Shown: positions 1 through 10,641, counted from the stretch's first letter. The stretch: 64,000 bases of DNA from Candidatus Hydrogenedentota bacterium (GCA_029565395.1 JAKQOG010000086.1:1-64000), one strand, 5' to 3'. The notes: generated from the sequence alone by a model not told the origin. Numbers and translations: made by a program.

Positions 1-1525
1 CTCCCAACATGCATCCGAAAAGGTATGTTGCACTTGGATCTCCTTTAAGGAATGTAATGCTTCCATCAAAACCTAACACACAATCCGCACCGCTTTTTAT
101 GAAGGCATCGAGTAAGGGTCTAGAACCATCAAATGCTTTACTACCACTATTACAAGCCTTAACAAAGACCAAACTCTGTGCATCAAATCCTTTACAGTAT
201 TCGTTTATAAATTTTCCCGTTATACAATAAAGAGGCAATGAAACAATACCTTCTTTAGGCAACCATACATCTATTAATACACGGTCTTCTTCAAAATCAT
301 GATTATTTTCACATTCGAAATTTGTCGCTTGGTTTGGACATTCAGAGGTCTGGATTGCCACTTGCACTAGACCGATTTTTGTTATCGGAACTGCTAATCC
401 ATGCGTATCTATAAGGATAACCGCATAATCAGGAAGAGTTTTAAACATATCTATATCAGCATAGGTATACAGATCGACCATACTTTTCGGATACCCGCAC
501 GAAGTGAACATTTTTTCAACTATTGGCTCTGCTTTGTTGCGTAAGTCTAAGTCAAGTATAAGAATAGGTTTGCTGGGTAATTCTGCCGGGATAGTTTCAT
601 TTTTTACTGTATTCTCCCCTTTATCTTCACGGTATCCATGAGAAGATGATTTCTGGATTAATTGATTACTTCCTTGTTCTGTGTTGACAAGAAACTTCAA
701 ACCGTTGGTAAATTCGACTCGGAGAGTCCGACTGTCATCACTGATAACTGCATCTTTAACATTTGGCTGCAATTGCGCGAATTCCATGGCTCTAATCAAT
801 ATGGATTCAGAGGTCTGTAACTCTAGTAATGATTTAAGCTGTCTTCGGAGCGCATTTATCACTCCTTGCGTACTTTGAAAAATTTCTGTGGCGGTTTCGT
901 CAAGTAAAGGATCTTTTCCACTAGCTATTTCATCAGCGTCGCAAATTCCATCTTTATCGGTATCCGGTGATATCGGATTTGTAAGATAGTTATACACCTC
1001 GTCAGCATCATTGATTCCGTCCATATCTGAATCAGGAGTGTCTATACTAGATCCCACAATAGCTTCCACAGAATCCGGTAACCCATCATTATCTCTATCC
1101 GCATCTTCATCCTCCCCCTCTTCTCCTAATTCACCGTCAGGCGTATCCTCGCCCTCGATTTCTCCTTCTTCACTTGTATCCACCATGACATAAATAAAGT
1201 TAAACTTCAATTCTGTGTCTTCGCCATTATTCGTGGTCACAGTTAATGAGACATCGTAAGTTCCTGCGTTTAAATAAATATGTGTGGGATGCTGTTGTGT
1301 ACTGCTGCTACCATCACCGAACAACCATGACCATTCATTTATTGGTGAATCACCCGGTATAGATAAATCAGTAAACTGAACGGTTAAAGGTGACGTACCA
1401 GATGTAACATCCGACTGAAACTCTGCTTGTGGACCGCTATCAACCGATGGGGGGCAACTACTCAGATTGATTAGAATTGTAGCAAAGCCCAACAAGAAGA
1501 GTAGTATAGTTTTAAAAATATTCAT
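1..1525 (-). CDS. Lipoprotein with PKD, thrombospondin-3 repeats and a caspase-like (clan CD) domain, partial
   Basis: I read this frame by hand: it is open from ATG 1525 to the window edge with no stop, giving at least 508 codons; the 3' end lies outside. The N-terminus is a hydrophobic signal ending in the lipobox LSSC (Cys about residue 24), so the mature protein should be a lipoprotein. Residues about 30-115 form a PKD domain (motif WLFGDGSS). Residues about 155-225 are acidic with thrombospondin type 3 calcium repeats (DRDNDGLPD, DSDMDGIND, DTDKDGICD). The C-terminal part has two hydrophobic strands ending in DTHG (His about 375) and VKACNSG (Cys about 458). This is the His-Gly/Ala-Cys layout of clan CD peptidases (gingipain, CHAT, caspase). 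A surface-anchored cysteine peptidase is an inference. The gene could also be a non-catalytic CHAT-like protein. No neighbour suggests a substrate. Confidence 0.75.
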   Translation of the reverse strand, partial: MNIFKTILLFLLGFATILINLSSCPPSVDSGPQAEFQSDVTSGTSPLTVQFTDLSIPGDSPINEWSWLFGDGSSSTQQHPTHIYLNAGTYDVSLTVTTNNGEDTELKFNFIYVMVDTSEEGEIEGEDTPDGELGEEGEDEDADRDNDGLPDSVEAIVGSSIDTPDSDMDGINDADEVYNYLTNPISPDTDKDGICDADEIASGKDPLLDETATEIFQSTQGVINALRRQLKSLLELQTSESILIRAMEFAQLQPNVKDAVISDDSRTLRVEFTNGLKFLVNTEQGSNQLIQKSSSHGYREDKGENTVKNETIPAELPSKPILILDLDLRNKAEPIVEKMFTSCGYPKSMVDLYTYADIDMFKTLPDYAVILIDTHGLAVPITKIGLVQVAIQTSECPNQATNFECENNHDFEEDRVLIDVWLPKEGIVSLPLYCITGKFINEYCKGFDAQSLVFVKACNSGSKAFDGSRPLLDAFIKSGADCVLGFDGSITFLKGDPSATYLFGCMLG

Positions 1526-1676
1526 ACAACACCTTTCATTAGCTTCTGAAATATGTCCCGAATATCTTTGCCCGAAATCACTTTGTCAATGCTACAACAA
1601 CGCTAAATAGTATATCTAATTATACTGCGCAATCCACGATGCGTCAACGGCGAGTGAGTAATTGGAAGTATAGGTT

Positions 1677-2888
1677 TCAAGTATTCGCAATACGGGCGTG
1701 CATGGTGGCCCAGCCGGGAGCGGCGTCGGTGATCTGTCGGTCTTCTGAATCCTTAAAGGGGTCTGCGGAGCGGATGTAGAGCCTGCGGGCGCCGGATCGG
1801 TTCGAGCCGAATACCAGCCATTGGCCGTCGCGCGACACTACGGGGTGATAATGAAGGGTGTTGTCGGGTGTGTGGGTCAGTTGACGCGTTTCGCCGTCGA
1901 GCGAGCCCCACATGAGCTGCACGGACGATCCTTGTTGCGCGGTGTAGAAAATGCCTTTGCTGTCCGCGGCCCACACCGGCACATCGCTGCTGCCTTCGTG
2001 GTAGTCGTAGACGTCGAACACAAGCACCGAGCCCCAATAGCCATTCCGGCTGGCGGCTTTTCGCAAACCGGCGCCATCACGGCGGACAATATACGGATCC
2101 GCATGCTTGGCGTCCGGACCGGCCACGAACATCACCCATTGTCCATCGGGGGACCATTGCGGCGCGAAATTAAAGGTTTCACCGGTGTCGATCAGTTTCG
2201 CATCCCCGGTTTTCATGTCAGCGATATGGACCTTGTACTCTTTGTGGTACGAAAGATACTTGCCGTCCGGCGAGACGCCCATGCCATAGGTGAATCCCTC
2301 CTTGCCGGAGGTCATATCGTGTTTGTTGCGTCCATCGCGGTCCATGACGAACGGATGGGACTGCCCGTTGATGAGCGCCTGGAATCCCAACTGGCCGGAA
2401 TCACCGGGGATGAAGAACAAACCGGTGTTGTACTCGCTTACACGCTCCACCGCGGTGAGGTTCGTCAGCGCGCCGGTAGCCCATTCGAGCAGGTACATGT
2501 CATAGCGATAATTTTCCGTCATGCGGAACGTGCGATGCTCTTCCTCCCACGCGCCGTTTTCCGGCGTTTCCCAGCCGCGCCCGATAATCGCGTAGCGGTT
2601 GTCCGGCGACCATCCCGCGAACTGCGTCCAAGCATACGGCTCCTGCGTCAATTCCTCCGCAAGCGGCCTCGCGCCTATGCCGTCCGCGCGCACGACCCAG
2701 GCCCGCGCCGTGATCGCATTTACATACCGCCCGCCGGGGAGATTCGTCTGCAAGCGCGTATACCCGATCATCGGATAGTTCATTTCAGATTTTTCCGCAG
2801 TACATGGCTCCGCCTTCGAGACACACCCCGCCACCGCGCCCAGTGCGCTATAGCCCGTCCATTTCAACCATTGCCGCCGAGTGAGCAT
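1677..2888 (-). CDS. Tat-exported lipoprotein with TolB-like beta-propeller
   Basis: The protein has 403 residues. The N-terminus carries a twin-arginine motif (TRRQWLK) and then a lipobox (VAGC, Cys22), so it is predicted to be exported folded and lipid-anchored. The rest shows repeated PD40/WD40-like strands: WSPDNRYA (about 93), SPDGKYLSY, WSPDGQWVMF and SRDGQWLVFGSNRSG near the end. These are typical of TolB-like or oligogalacturonate-lyase-like propellers. No catalytic residue set is recognised, so the function (sugar or protein binding, or lyase) is open. The start ATG (2888-2886) shares one base with the stop codon of the upstream ParE-like toxin (TAATG), and AGGAGG lies about 10 nt upstream. 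Translation is therefore probably coupled to the toxin gene. Confidence 0.8.
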   Translation of the reverse strand: MLTRRQWLKWTGYSALGAVAGCVSKAEPCTAEKSEMNYPMIGYTRLQTNLPGGRYVNAITARAWVVRADGIGARPLAEELTQEPYAWTQFAGWSPDNRYAIIGRGWETPENGAWEEEHRTFRMTENYRYDMYLLEWATGALTNLTAVERVSEYNTGLFFIPGDSGQLGFQALINGQSHPFVMDRDGRNKHDMTSGKEGFTYGMGVSPDGKYLSYHKEYKVHIADMKTGDAKLIDTGETFNFAPQWSPDGQWVMFVAGPDAKHADPYIVRRDGAGLRKAASRNGYWGSVLVFDVYDYHEGSSDVPVWAADSKGIFYTAQQGSSVQLMWGSLDGETRQLTHTPDNTLHYHPVVSRDGQWLVFGSNRSGARRLYIRSADPFKDSEDRQITDAAPGWATMHARIANT

Positions 2889-3190
2889 TATTGAAAATCC
2901 TCCTTTTTAAGAATTGATTCAATGTCTCGCGCACTATGCAGAATACGGACAATTTCTATGAATTTTGGTTTAATACGATAAAAAATCACATACGCGTCAA
3001 CAGGAAATCGCTGAAAATCTTTACCCACTTCCTCACATACACGGCCCAAATTAGGATGGGCAGCGATTTTAGAAAACTTATCCATGACTTTACTGATAAA
3101 ATGGTCTGCAGCAGAAATGTTATCCCGTGCAATGAATAACCAAAGATCATCCATATCTTTTTGTGCTGCGGGAGAAAGGCGATAGTTCAT
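2888..3190 (-). CDS. ParE/RelE-superfamily toxin
   Basis: The 100-residue protein matches the plasmid-stabilisation (ParE/RelE) toxin fold. It starts MNYRLSPAAQKDMDDLW, carries AHPNLGR in the middle, and has the typical strand pair VDAYVIFYRI and IEIVRILHSARD near the end. ParE members poison DNA gyrase and RelE members cleave mRNA; the sequence alone does not settle which applies. Its ATG overlaps the antitoxin stop by 4 bp (ATGA), the usual antitoxin-first order. It ends on the first base of the downstream lipoprotein start. The gene is full length and shows no sign of inactivation. Confidence 0.9.
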   Translation of the reverse strand: MNYRLSPAAQKDMDDLWLFIARDNISAADHFISKVMDKFSKIAAHPNLGRVCEEVGKDFQRFPVDAYVIFYRIKPKFIEIVRILHSARDIESILKKEDFQ

Positions 3191-3489
3191 TTCTTGCGCG
3201 AAGCCTTTTGCTGGGCAAGACGTTGCCGGCCACGTGTCTTCACCTCCTCAGCATATCGTTTCAAGCCTAATTCATCCAGTTCTAAATACTCACCACGATC
3301 AAGCTGTTTCGCGCCCTTTTCAATTTCCTTCCGAAGTTGTCGAAGACGAAGCTGCCGAAGCTGCTCCTGTTCCTGAAGCAACCGGAGCCCGTCTCGCACT
3401 ACTTCACTCGCTGATAGATACCGTCCACTCCGGACAGATCCATCAATAAATTCTTCCCATTGTGTTCCAAGATTTATATTCATTATCAT
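3187..3489 (-). CDS. ParD/CopG-type ribbon-helix-helix antitoxin
   Basis: The protein has about 100 residues. The N-terminal 40 residues (NINLGTQWEEFIDG... SASEVVRDGLRLL) fit the ribbon-helix-helix DNA-binding domain of ParD antitoxins. The C-terminal half is a charged helix rich in Arg, Lys and Glu that would wrap the toxin. AAGGAG lies 4 nt before ATG 3489 and 10 nt before a second ATG at 3483, so either start is possible. The antitoxin is expected to neutralise the adjacent ParE-like toxin and to repress its own promoter (see 3534-3562). Confidence 0.88.
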   Translation of the reverse strand: MIMNINLGTQWEEFIDGSVRSGRYLSASEVVRDGLRLLQEQEQLRQLRLRQLRKEIEKGAKQLDRGEYLELDELGLKRYAEEVKTRGRQRLAQQKASRKK

Positions 3490-3533
3490 GCGTCTCCTTT
3501 TTAAAAAAATACTTGATCACCTTCTTTACCATT

Positions 3534-3562
3534 AGTATACCAATATTGCTAATTTTTGGCAA
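3534..3562 (-). promoter_or_regulatory. Sigma-70-type promoter of the parDE unit
   Basis: On the minus strand a -35 TTGCCA (3557-3562) is followed by a 17-nt spacer and the -10 TATACT (3534-3539), 45 nt before the antitoxin start. The spacer includes the palindrome CAATATTG (3541-3548) and the paired ATTGC/GCAAT half-sites, a plausible ParD operator. The operator role is inference. Confidence 0.65.
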
Positions 3563-3663
3563 TTATTGTCATAATGGTTTTGCAATAAAAATCAGCATTC
3601 ACCCGTCTTGCAAATCATTACTATATAATAGACTGGAATAAATACAGACACACAGAGTCTATC

Positions 3664-4407
3664 ATGGCACACAACTCTTCTATAGAATGGACGGAATCGA
3701 CGTGGAATCCGGTGACGGGCTGCACGAAGGCCAGTCCGGGGTGTCGGCATTGTTATGCGGAGCGGATGGCGAAGCGGTTGCAAGCGATGGGGCAGGCGAA
3801 TTATGCGAACGGGTTTAAGGTCACCCTTCATGAGCATGCGCTGGAGTTGCCTCTTAAATGGAAGAAACCGCAGACTATATTTGTCAATTCGATGAGCGAT
3901 CTGTTTCACAAGTCAGTTCCTACGGAGTTCATCCTGCGTGTTTTTGAGGTGATGCGCAAGGCCCATTGGCATCAGTACCAGGTGCTCACGAAACGGGCGG
4001 AACGTTTGGAAGAATTGAGTCCCATACTTCCCTGGGAGCCACACATCTGGATGGGGGTGAGTGTTGAAAATGCCCGGTATGCGTTTCGCATCGACCACTT
4101 GCGCCGGACCAATGCGCAGATAAGATTCGTGTCATTTGAGCCATTACTGGGGCCTATTCCAACGTTGGATTTACGCGGCATGCACTGGGCGATTGTAGGC
4201 GGGGAATCGGGCCCCAACGCCCGGCCAATGTGTGAGGAGTGGGTGGTGGCAATTCAGAAACACTGCCAGCGGAACGGCGTGCCCTTTTTCTTCAAGCAAT
4301 GGGGCGGGGTCAATAAAAAGCGAACCGGCCGGCTCCTTAATGGAAAAACATGGGACGAAATGCCTGCTGTTCCCTGCCTGCGGGAATCATTACGCGCTGT
4401 GGGATAA
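3664..4407 (+). CDS. DUF5131 (phage Gp37/Gp68) family protein, radical-SAM-like Cys motif
   Basis: The 247-residue protein starts [20 protein letters not shown] and has the cysteine cluster C-x6-GC-x2-CYA (Cys about 20, 27 and 30) that resembles a radical-SAM iron-sulfur motif. It also has the family blocks [34 protein letters not shown] and FFFKQWGG. This is the DUF5131 or phage Gp37/Gp68 family, of unknown activity. Family members often sit beside a three-Cys-motif partner protein (TcmP); none is visible here. It is transcribed divergently from parDE. The mobile-gene flavour of the family and the toxin-antitoxin neighbour mark this as accessory DNA. Confidence 0.85.
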   Translation: MAHNSSIEWTESTWNPVTGCTKASPGCRHCYAERMAKRLQAMGQANYANGFKVTLHEHALELPLKWKKPQTIFVNSMSDLFHKSVPTEFILRVFEVMRKAHWHQYQVLTKRAERLEELSPILPWEPHIWMGVSVENARYAFRIDHLRRTNAQIRFVSFEPLLGPIPTLDLRGMHWAIVGGESGPNARPMCEEWVVAIQKHCQRNGVPFFFKQWGGVNKKRTGRLLNGKTWDEMPAVPCLRESLRAVG

Positions 4408-4547
4408 TTTTTCTAAACCTGCTTTTCCCATATAGCAGGTCCTAGCTCCAGTTAGGATCCTTTTTCAGGATATAGCGGATTTCTTTTGTCTTTACGAATT
4501 TTCAGACAGCTTCGGGAGCCTCGCCCTCCCATGCAAGCGATGTTTTT

Positions 4548-6514
<1,967 letters not shown>

Positions 6515-7468
6515 CTATCCCGTTTGAGACCGGCGCCATTCTACAAAGCGGCGAATGCCTTCGTCCATCGTCATGGCCGGATTATACCCCAATTGTGCGC
6601 GGGCATGATCAATATCCGCGAAGGTAATTTCCACGTCTCCCGGCTGATTGGGCTGAGGATCGATCCGGGCGGGTTTCCCCGTGTGCTTTGCAATCAGATC
6701 GATCAGCTCGCGCAGGCTGGTCGTGTGATGTTCGCCAAGGTTAAATATTTCGTAGAGGAACGGTCGGTCCACACACCGCACCACGCCATCAATGATGTCG
6801 TCAATATACGTATAATCGCGTTGCATGGTGCCGTCGCCGAACATCGGCACGGGATCGCCGTTCAAAATGGCCTTGGTGAACTTGTGGATTGCCATGTCCG
6901 GGCGCTGCCGGGGGCCGTATACGGTGAAAAAGCGGAGCATGGTCACGTGCACGCCGTAGATGTGGCTGTATACGTGCGCCTGAAGTTCGTTCATGCGCTT
7001 GGTGGCCGCATAGGGGCTGATGGGCCGTATCACCGGGTTGCTTTCCTTGAAGGGGACGTCTTTGTTGCCGCCATACACTGATGAACTCGATGCGAACACC
7101 AGATGCGACGGTTTGAAGTCACGGCACGCGTCCAAAATGTGTTGTGACCCGATCACGTTCACACGGTGATACAAATTAGGGTCCTTCAACGACGGGCGCA
7201 CGCCTGCACGGGCCGCAAGATGCACCACTACCTCCGGCTGTTCCCGCTCGAACACCATCCGCACCCCGGCCTCATCGCAAATGTCCCGGTCATAGAGAAT
7301 GAACCGGTCATTCTTCTGGGAAGGCGCCAAATTACGGCGTTTGATGCCGGGGTCGTAAAACGTGTTGAAATCGTCCAGTCCGATTACCCGGTCACCCCGT
7401 GCCAACAACGCCTCACTTAAATGCGAACCAATAAACCCGGCTGCGCCGGTTATCAAAATGCGTTTCAT
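6515..7468 (-). CDS. UDP-glucuronate 4-epimerase-like NAD-dependent epimerase
   Basis: The 317-residue extended short-chain dehydrogenase has ITGAAGFIGSHL at the N-terminus, SSSSVYG, YAATK (Tyr-x3-Lys), LRFFTVYGPRQRPDMA and GTMQRDYTYIDD. LRFFTVYGPxxRPDMA is typical of bacterial UDP-glucuronic acid 4-epimerases (CapI/LpsL type). Substrate assignment stays inference. It lies 12 bp upstream of gmd on the same strand, so the three genes probably form one operon supplying activated sugars for a surface polysaccharide. The nucleotide-sugar 6-dehydrogenase at 8943 could provide a uronate precursor. Confidence 0.85.
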   Translation of the reverse strand: MKRILITGAAGFIGSHLSEALLARGDRVIGLDDFNTFYDPGIKRRNLAPSQKNDRFILYDRDICDEAGVRMVFEREQPEVVVHLAARAGVRPSLKDPNLYHRVNVIGSQHILDACRDFKPSHLVFASSSSVYGGNKDVPFKESNPVIRPISPYAATKRMNELQAHVYSHIYGVHVTMLRFFTVYGPRQRPDMAIHKFTKAILNGDPVPMFGDGTMQRDYTYIDDIIDGVVRCVDRPFLYEIFNLGEHHTTSLRELIDLIAKHTGKPARIDPQPNQPGDVEITFADIDHARAQLGYNPAMTMDEGIRRFVEWRRSQTG

Positions 7469-7570
7469 ATTTTTAATATTTTTCCCTTGGCCACTCCATA
7501 CACCTTGAGTCTAGACCACTGTGGACATGATTCGCAAAAAAGATGGATATTTTATGGGATTGGGCTACTG

Positions 7571-8575
7571 CTACGGTGTGCGTTTTGGCTTTGGCAATGG
7601 TTGCCCCGGGGGAAATAGGAGACGTTGCTGTTGGGGTGGAGGAGCAACCATCTGCGCTTGTCTTATGTATGCCCGGCCAGTATGACTCTCGATGATTTTT
7701 ACAACTGAATTTGTAAGACCAAATGTATGGGTTGTGGCATGGAAAATAGAAAGAAAAACATCTTGTAACGTTTGATCATCTTCGAGACGTTCTATAATAA
7801 GACCTTTTTCCTCCAACTCCTTTCTAGGAATATGACGGCCATGGCTTTTAAAGTTATCATGTGTAGAAAGTCAAGCAGCGATTTCTTCTGATTTTTCATC
7901 ACCGTCATCACAGTTTTTAAACATGAAACTTTGTAGCCAACTTCTAACAAGATCCTGAGAACGTTCTGAAGCATTTTTACATTGAACCAAAAGGTCAGGA
8001 CCATATTGTCCAAGCATAGGAAGCCAAGCGCCCATTTTGGAAGGATCTTGGCATTCCTGAATCGCCCGGGCGAACTGCGCCAGAACCGCTTGTGCTGCCA
8101 CCATGCGCACTCCCAAAGGTGTATGAAGTATTATCTGTGGATCAGTTGGTCCTAGAAAAGAATGCTTGCCCAAAAGAATAGTGTTCGCAGCACAGGCAAT
8201 CATACTGGCTGCTGACATGGCCATATTAGGTACAACAACCCGTATGTGTTCAAATTTCGACCGCAAGTAGAGAACAAATGCTTCCGCCGCTTCCAGTGAC
8301 CCGCCAGGGCTGTGCAGTATCAAGTCCAGGTTTGGTCCTTTTAAACCATGAACCACTTCCATTAATCCTTGTATATCCTCGTCAGCAATACTGACAAGAT
8401 CCGGTGGTACGGGCAGACCACCCTGGGTCCAACGAGTTGCGTATAAAATTGTATCCCGGGAAGTATATTGATTTGCAGCAAAGAGATATTTGCGCCTAAT
8501 CGCATCTAATTGCGGCGGTACACCTTCTTTAGCAGATTGTTTTATCTCTTAGAGGATGTCACTCCATGTAGGCAT
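7571..8575 (-). pseudogene. Serine dehydrogenase proteinase (SDH, ClpP/crotonase fold) with two in-frame stops
   Basis: One frame of about 334 codons runs from ATG 8575 (preceded by AGGGGGG) to TAG 7571. It is interrupted only by TAA at codon 9 (8549-8551) and TGA at 7871-7873; there is no frameshift. The conceptual protein has the SDH_sah/ClpP-like features: LILHSPGGSLEAAEAF (oxyanion-hole region), MAMSAASMIA (catalytic Ser) and FLGPTDPQI. The segment after the TGA (GRHIPRKELEEKGL) continues the family's C-terminal region, so the stop replaced a sense codon, most simply TGG. Either the gene is a recent pseudogene, or it is split into a 163-residue core (7871-8362, which has its own ATG) and a tail. 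The small gene at 8596 lies 20 bp upstream in the same unit. Confidence 0.85.
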
Positions 8576-8595
8576 ATTTCCCCCCTATGCATAGT

Positions 8596-8820
8596 TCAGA
8601 AAGCAACGAAACCGGAAGAAGTGTTGTTTGATGATAAAAATATCGTTTGTTGAGACATTGCTTGAAAGAGAGGTCGAGACGCTTCTTCGAAGTATCTCCA
8701 TGTGTCGTAAACGTCCATTACATCTTGTACCCCTGGTCGCTTCATTGCTTTTTCAAGCAGTTCATTTATCTGATCTTGCGATATATCTTCTTTTTTGTTT
8801 TTAAGTGTTTTCTCTACCAT
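8596..8820 (-). CDS. Small hypothetical protein
   Basis: The 74-residue acidic, helical protein (MVEKTLKNKKEDISQDQINE...) is not recognised. The start was set at ATG 8820 because AGGAGG lies 9 nt upstream; an upstream GTG (8841) has no such site. It ends 20 bp before the broken serine-proteinase gene and is probably co-transcribed with it. No signal peptide or membrane segment is seen. It may be an accessory subunit for that protease, but this rests on position only. Confidence 0.6.
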   Translation of the reverse strand: MVEKTLKNKKEDISQDQINELLEKAMKRPGVQDVMDVYDTWRYFEEASRPLFQAMSQQTIFLSSNNTSSGFVAF

Positions 8821-8942
8821 AATCAGCAACCTCCTAATCACTATACCATTCTACACCATTTTGTTATTCTAATGGTAGAACAAAATTCGTATTTCGAGCA
8901 TTGTATTGAATAAGTGTCAATATTTACATTATTGATATCAAA

Positions 8943-10211
8943 TTACAACTTCACCACGGTACACGATGCCGGCACTTGCAGGCCGGTGACGGCGTTGCGG
9001 GTGTCGAATACGAGCGAGGCTTCGCGCAGGAGGCGCTTGTAGTTGAAGGCCTTGTGGTCGGTGACGATGACCACCATGTCAAACGCGCCGAAGCCTTGTT
9101 CCACATCGTAACTCACAAGACTGCCGCTTGGCAGGTCTAATTCCGGCACATGCGGGTCCGCGTACGACACGTCCGCGCCTTTCCGACGCAACAGCCCGAT
9201 GATGTCAATGGCAGGCGATTCGCGGGTGTCGCTGACATTGCGTTTATAGGCTACGCCCAGTACGAGAATCTTGCTGCCATTGACGCTTTTCCGGACACCG
9301 TTCAGCGCTTCGGTGATCTTCTCCACCACGTATTGCGGCATGCTCGAATTGATTGTGCTCGCCAGTTCGATGAACCGCGCGGTGTAATCCAGCGTCTTGA
9401 GTTTCCATGAGAGATACAACGGATCGATCGGGATGCAATGGCCCCCGAGGCCGGGGCCCGGATAAAACGGCATGAACCCGAAAGGTTTTGTTTTTGCGGA
9501 ATCGATCACTTCCCACACATCCACCCCGAGCCGATTGCACATCAACGCCAGCTCGTTCACTAACCCGATGTTCACCGCGCGGAAGGTGTTTTCCAGCAGC
9601 TTCACCATCTCCGCCGTGCGCGCATTGGATACGGGTACGAGCCGGTCCACGGCATGCCGGTACAACGCGATGGCCTTTTCCGTGCAGGCCTGGGTGACGC
9701 CGCCGATCACCTTGGGGGTGTTGCGGGTGATGAATTGGCGGTTGCCGGGATCCACCCGCTCCGGAGAAAACGCCAGGAAGAAGTCCACGCCTACCTTGAG
9801 GCCGGTCTCTTCCAGCTTCGGCAACACCAATTCTTCCGTTGTGCCGGGATACGTCGTGCTTTCCAGCACGATCAGCATGCCCCGGTGCAGATGAGCTCGA
9901 ATGGCGTCCACCGCATTGACGATAAACGAGATATCCGGGTCCTGACTCTTGCGCAGCGGCGTCGGGACGCAAATGCACACCGCGTCCGCGTCCGCAAGCA
10001 CGGAAAAATCCGTCGTAGCCCGCAAGGTGCCCAGCGCCACCAAACCCGCTATGGTCTCATCGGATACATCAAGAATATACGAACGCCCCGCGTTTAGCGT
10101 GGCCACTTTTTCCGCGGACACATCAATACCCAGGACGTCCAAACCCGCCTTCGCGAATTCCACCGCCAGCGGCACGCCCACATAGCCCATTCCAATCACG
10201 CAGACCCGAAT
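8943..10211 (-). CDS. UDP/GDP-sugar 6-dehydrogenase (WecC/WbpA-like), probable ATT start
   Basis: The protein has the Rossmann motif GMGYVG, SPERVDPG, the central dehydrogenase domain with ENTFRAVNIGLVNELA and the catalytic Cys in LGGHCIP (residue 259 from the ATT start). The C-terminal domain has VLGVAYKRNVSDTRESPA. It oxidises a nucleotide sugar (UDP-GlcNAc, UDP-ManNAc or UDP-Glc) to its uronate with two NAD. The first ordinary start in frame is GTG 10199, but that would delete most of the first beta-strand. An ATT at 10211 gives MRVCVIGMGYVG, a normal N-terminus, and has AGGAGG exactly 8 nt upstream; no other ATG, GTG or TTG lies in frame before an upstream stop. I therefore place the start at the rare codon ATT. 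Confidence 0.9.
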   Translation of the reverse strand: MRVCVIGMGYVGVPLAVEFAKAGLDVLGIDVSAEKVATLNAGRSYILDVSDETIAGLVALGTLRATTDFSVLADADAVCICVPTPLRKSQDPDISFIVNAVDAIRAHLHRGMLIVLESTTYPGTTEELVLPKLEETGLKVGVDFFLAFSPERVDPGNRQFITRNTPKVIGGVTQACTEKAIALYRHAVDRLVPVSNARTAEMVKLLENTFRAVNIGLVNELALMCNRLGVDVWEVIDSAKTKPFGFMPFYPGPGLGGHCIPIDPLYLSWKLKTLDYTARFIELASTINSSMPQYVVEKITEALNGVRKSVNGSKILVLGVAYKRNVSDTRESPAIDIIGLLRRKGADVSYADPHVPELDLPSGSLVSYDVEQGFGAFDMVVIVTDHKAFNYKRLLREASLVFDTRNAVTGLQVPASCTVVKL

Positions 10212-10348
10212 AACGCTATCCTCCTTTCGTCTTGACAGCGGATTGAATCGTATACCGGGTACGGTGGAATGTCAAAAAGAGGATCCGAAAAGCAGATCCG
10301 AAATCCGTTCGTAGAAAAACCTGCGAATAACCATGTGATTGACTCTAA

Positions 10349-10641
10349 CAGGCATTTGCGGGAAAGAGTCGAGCACCGATGTTGTACCTGAGTCTCTATT
10401 CCAAGACACACCGCCAGCATTACTACGAACTGCTGAACAAGGTGCGCCAGACTGGGGATTGGGAAGCTTGGATGGACTTCTTCGCCGAGACGGTTACCGC
10501 CACGGCAATCCAAGCTGTCGAGACCGCCCAAATGATACTTGACATCTTACGCGGGGACCATGCCAAAATAGTTGCTCTGGGCCGGGCTGCAACTTCGGCC
10601 GGATAAGTACGTCAGGCGATGCTGGAGCGTCCGATAGGAAA
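10349..10641 (+). pseudogene. Fic-domain protein remnant
   Basis: An open piece from ATG 10379 to TAA 10606 reads LYLSLYSKTHRQHYYELL and then a GDWEAWMDFF block. This closely resembles the C-terminal segment of Fic/DOC-family proteins, which continues as TAxxAxxTAxxI and LGRAA. After the TAA the same frame goes on VRQAMLERPIGKH, again like Fic proteins. The catalytic HPFxxGNGR part is absent: the sequence upstream carries several stops in this frame (for example at 10328 and 10340). This is a decayed remnant of an AMP-transferase gene, not a working one. It sits just before an intact secreted-enzyme gene. Confidence 0.7.

Noticed and set aside
7571..8575. Programmed stop-codon readthrough of the serine proteinase
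   Set aside because: Two different stop codons (TAA and TGA) without a visible recoding element make a pseudogene or sequence error more likely.
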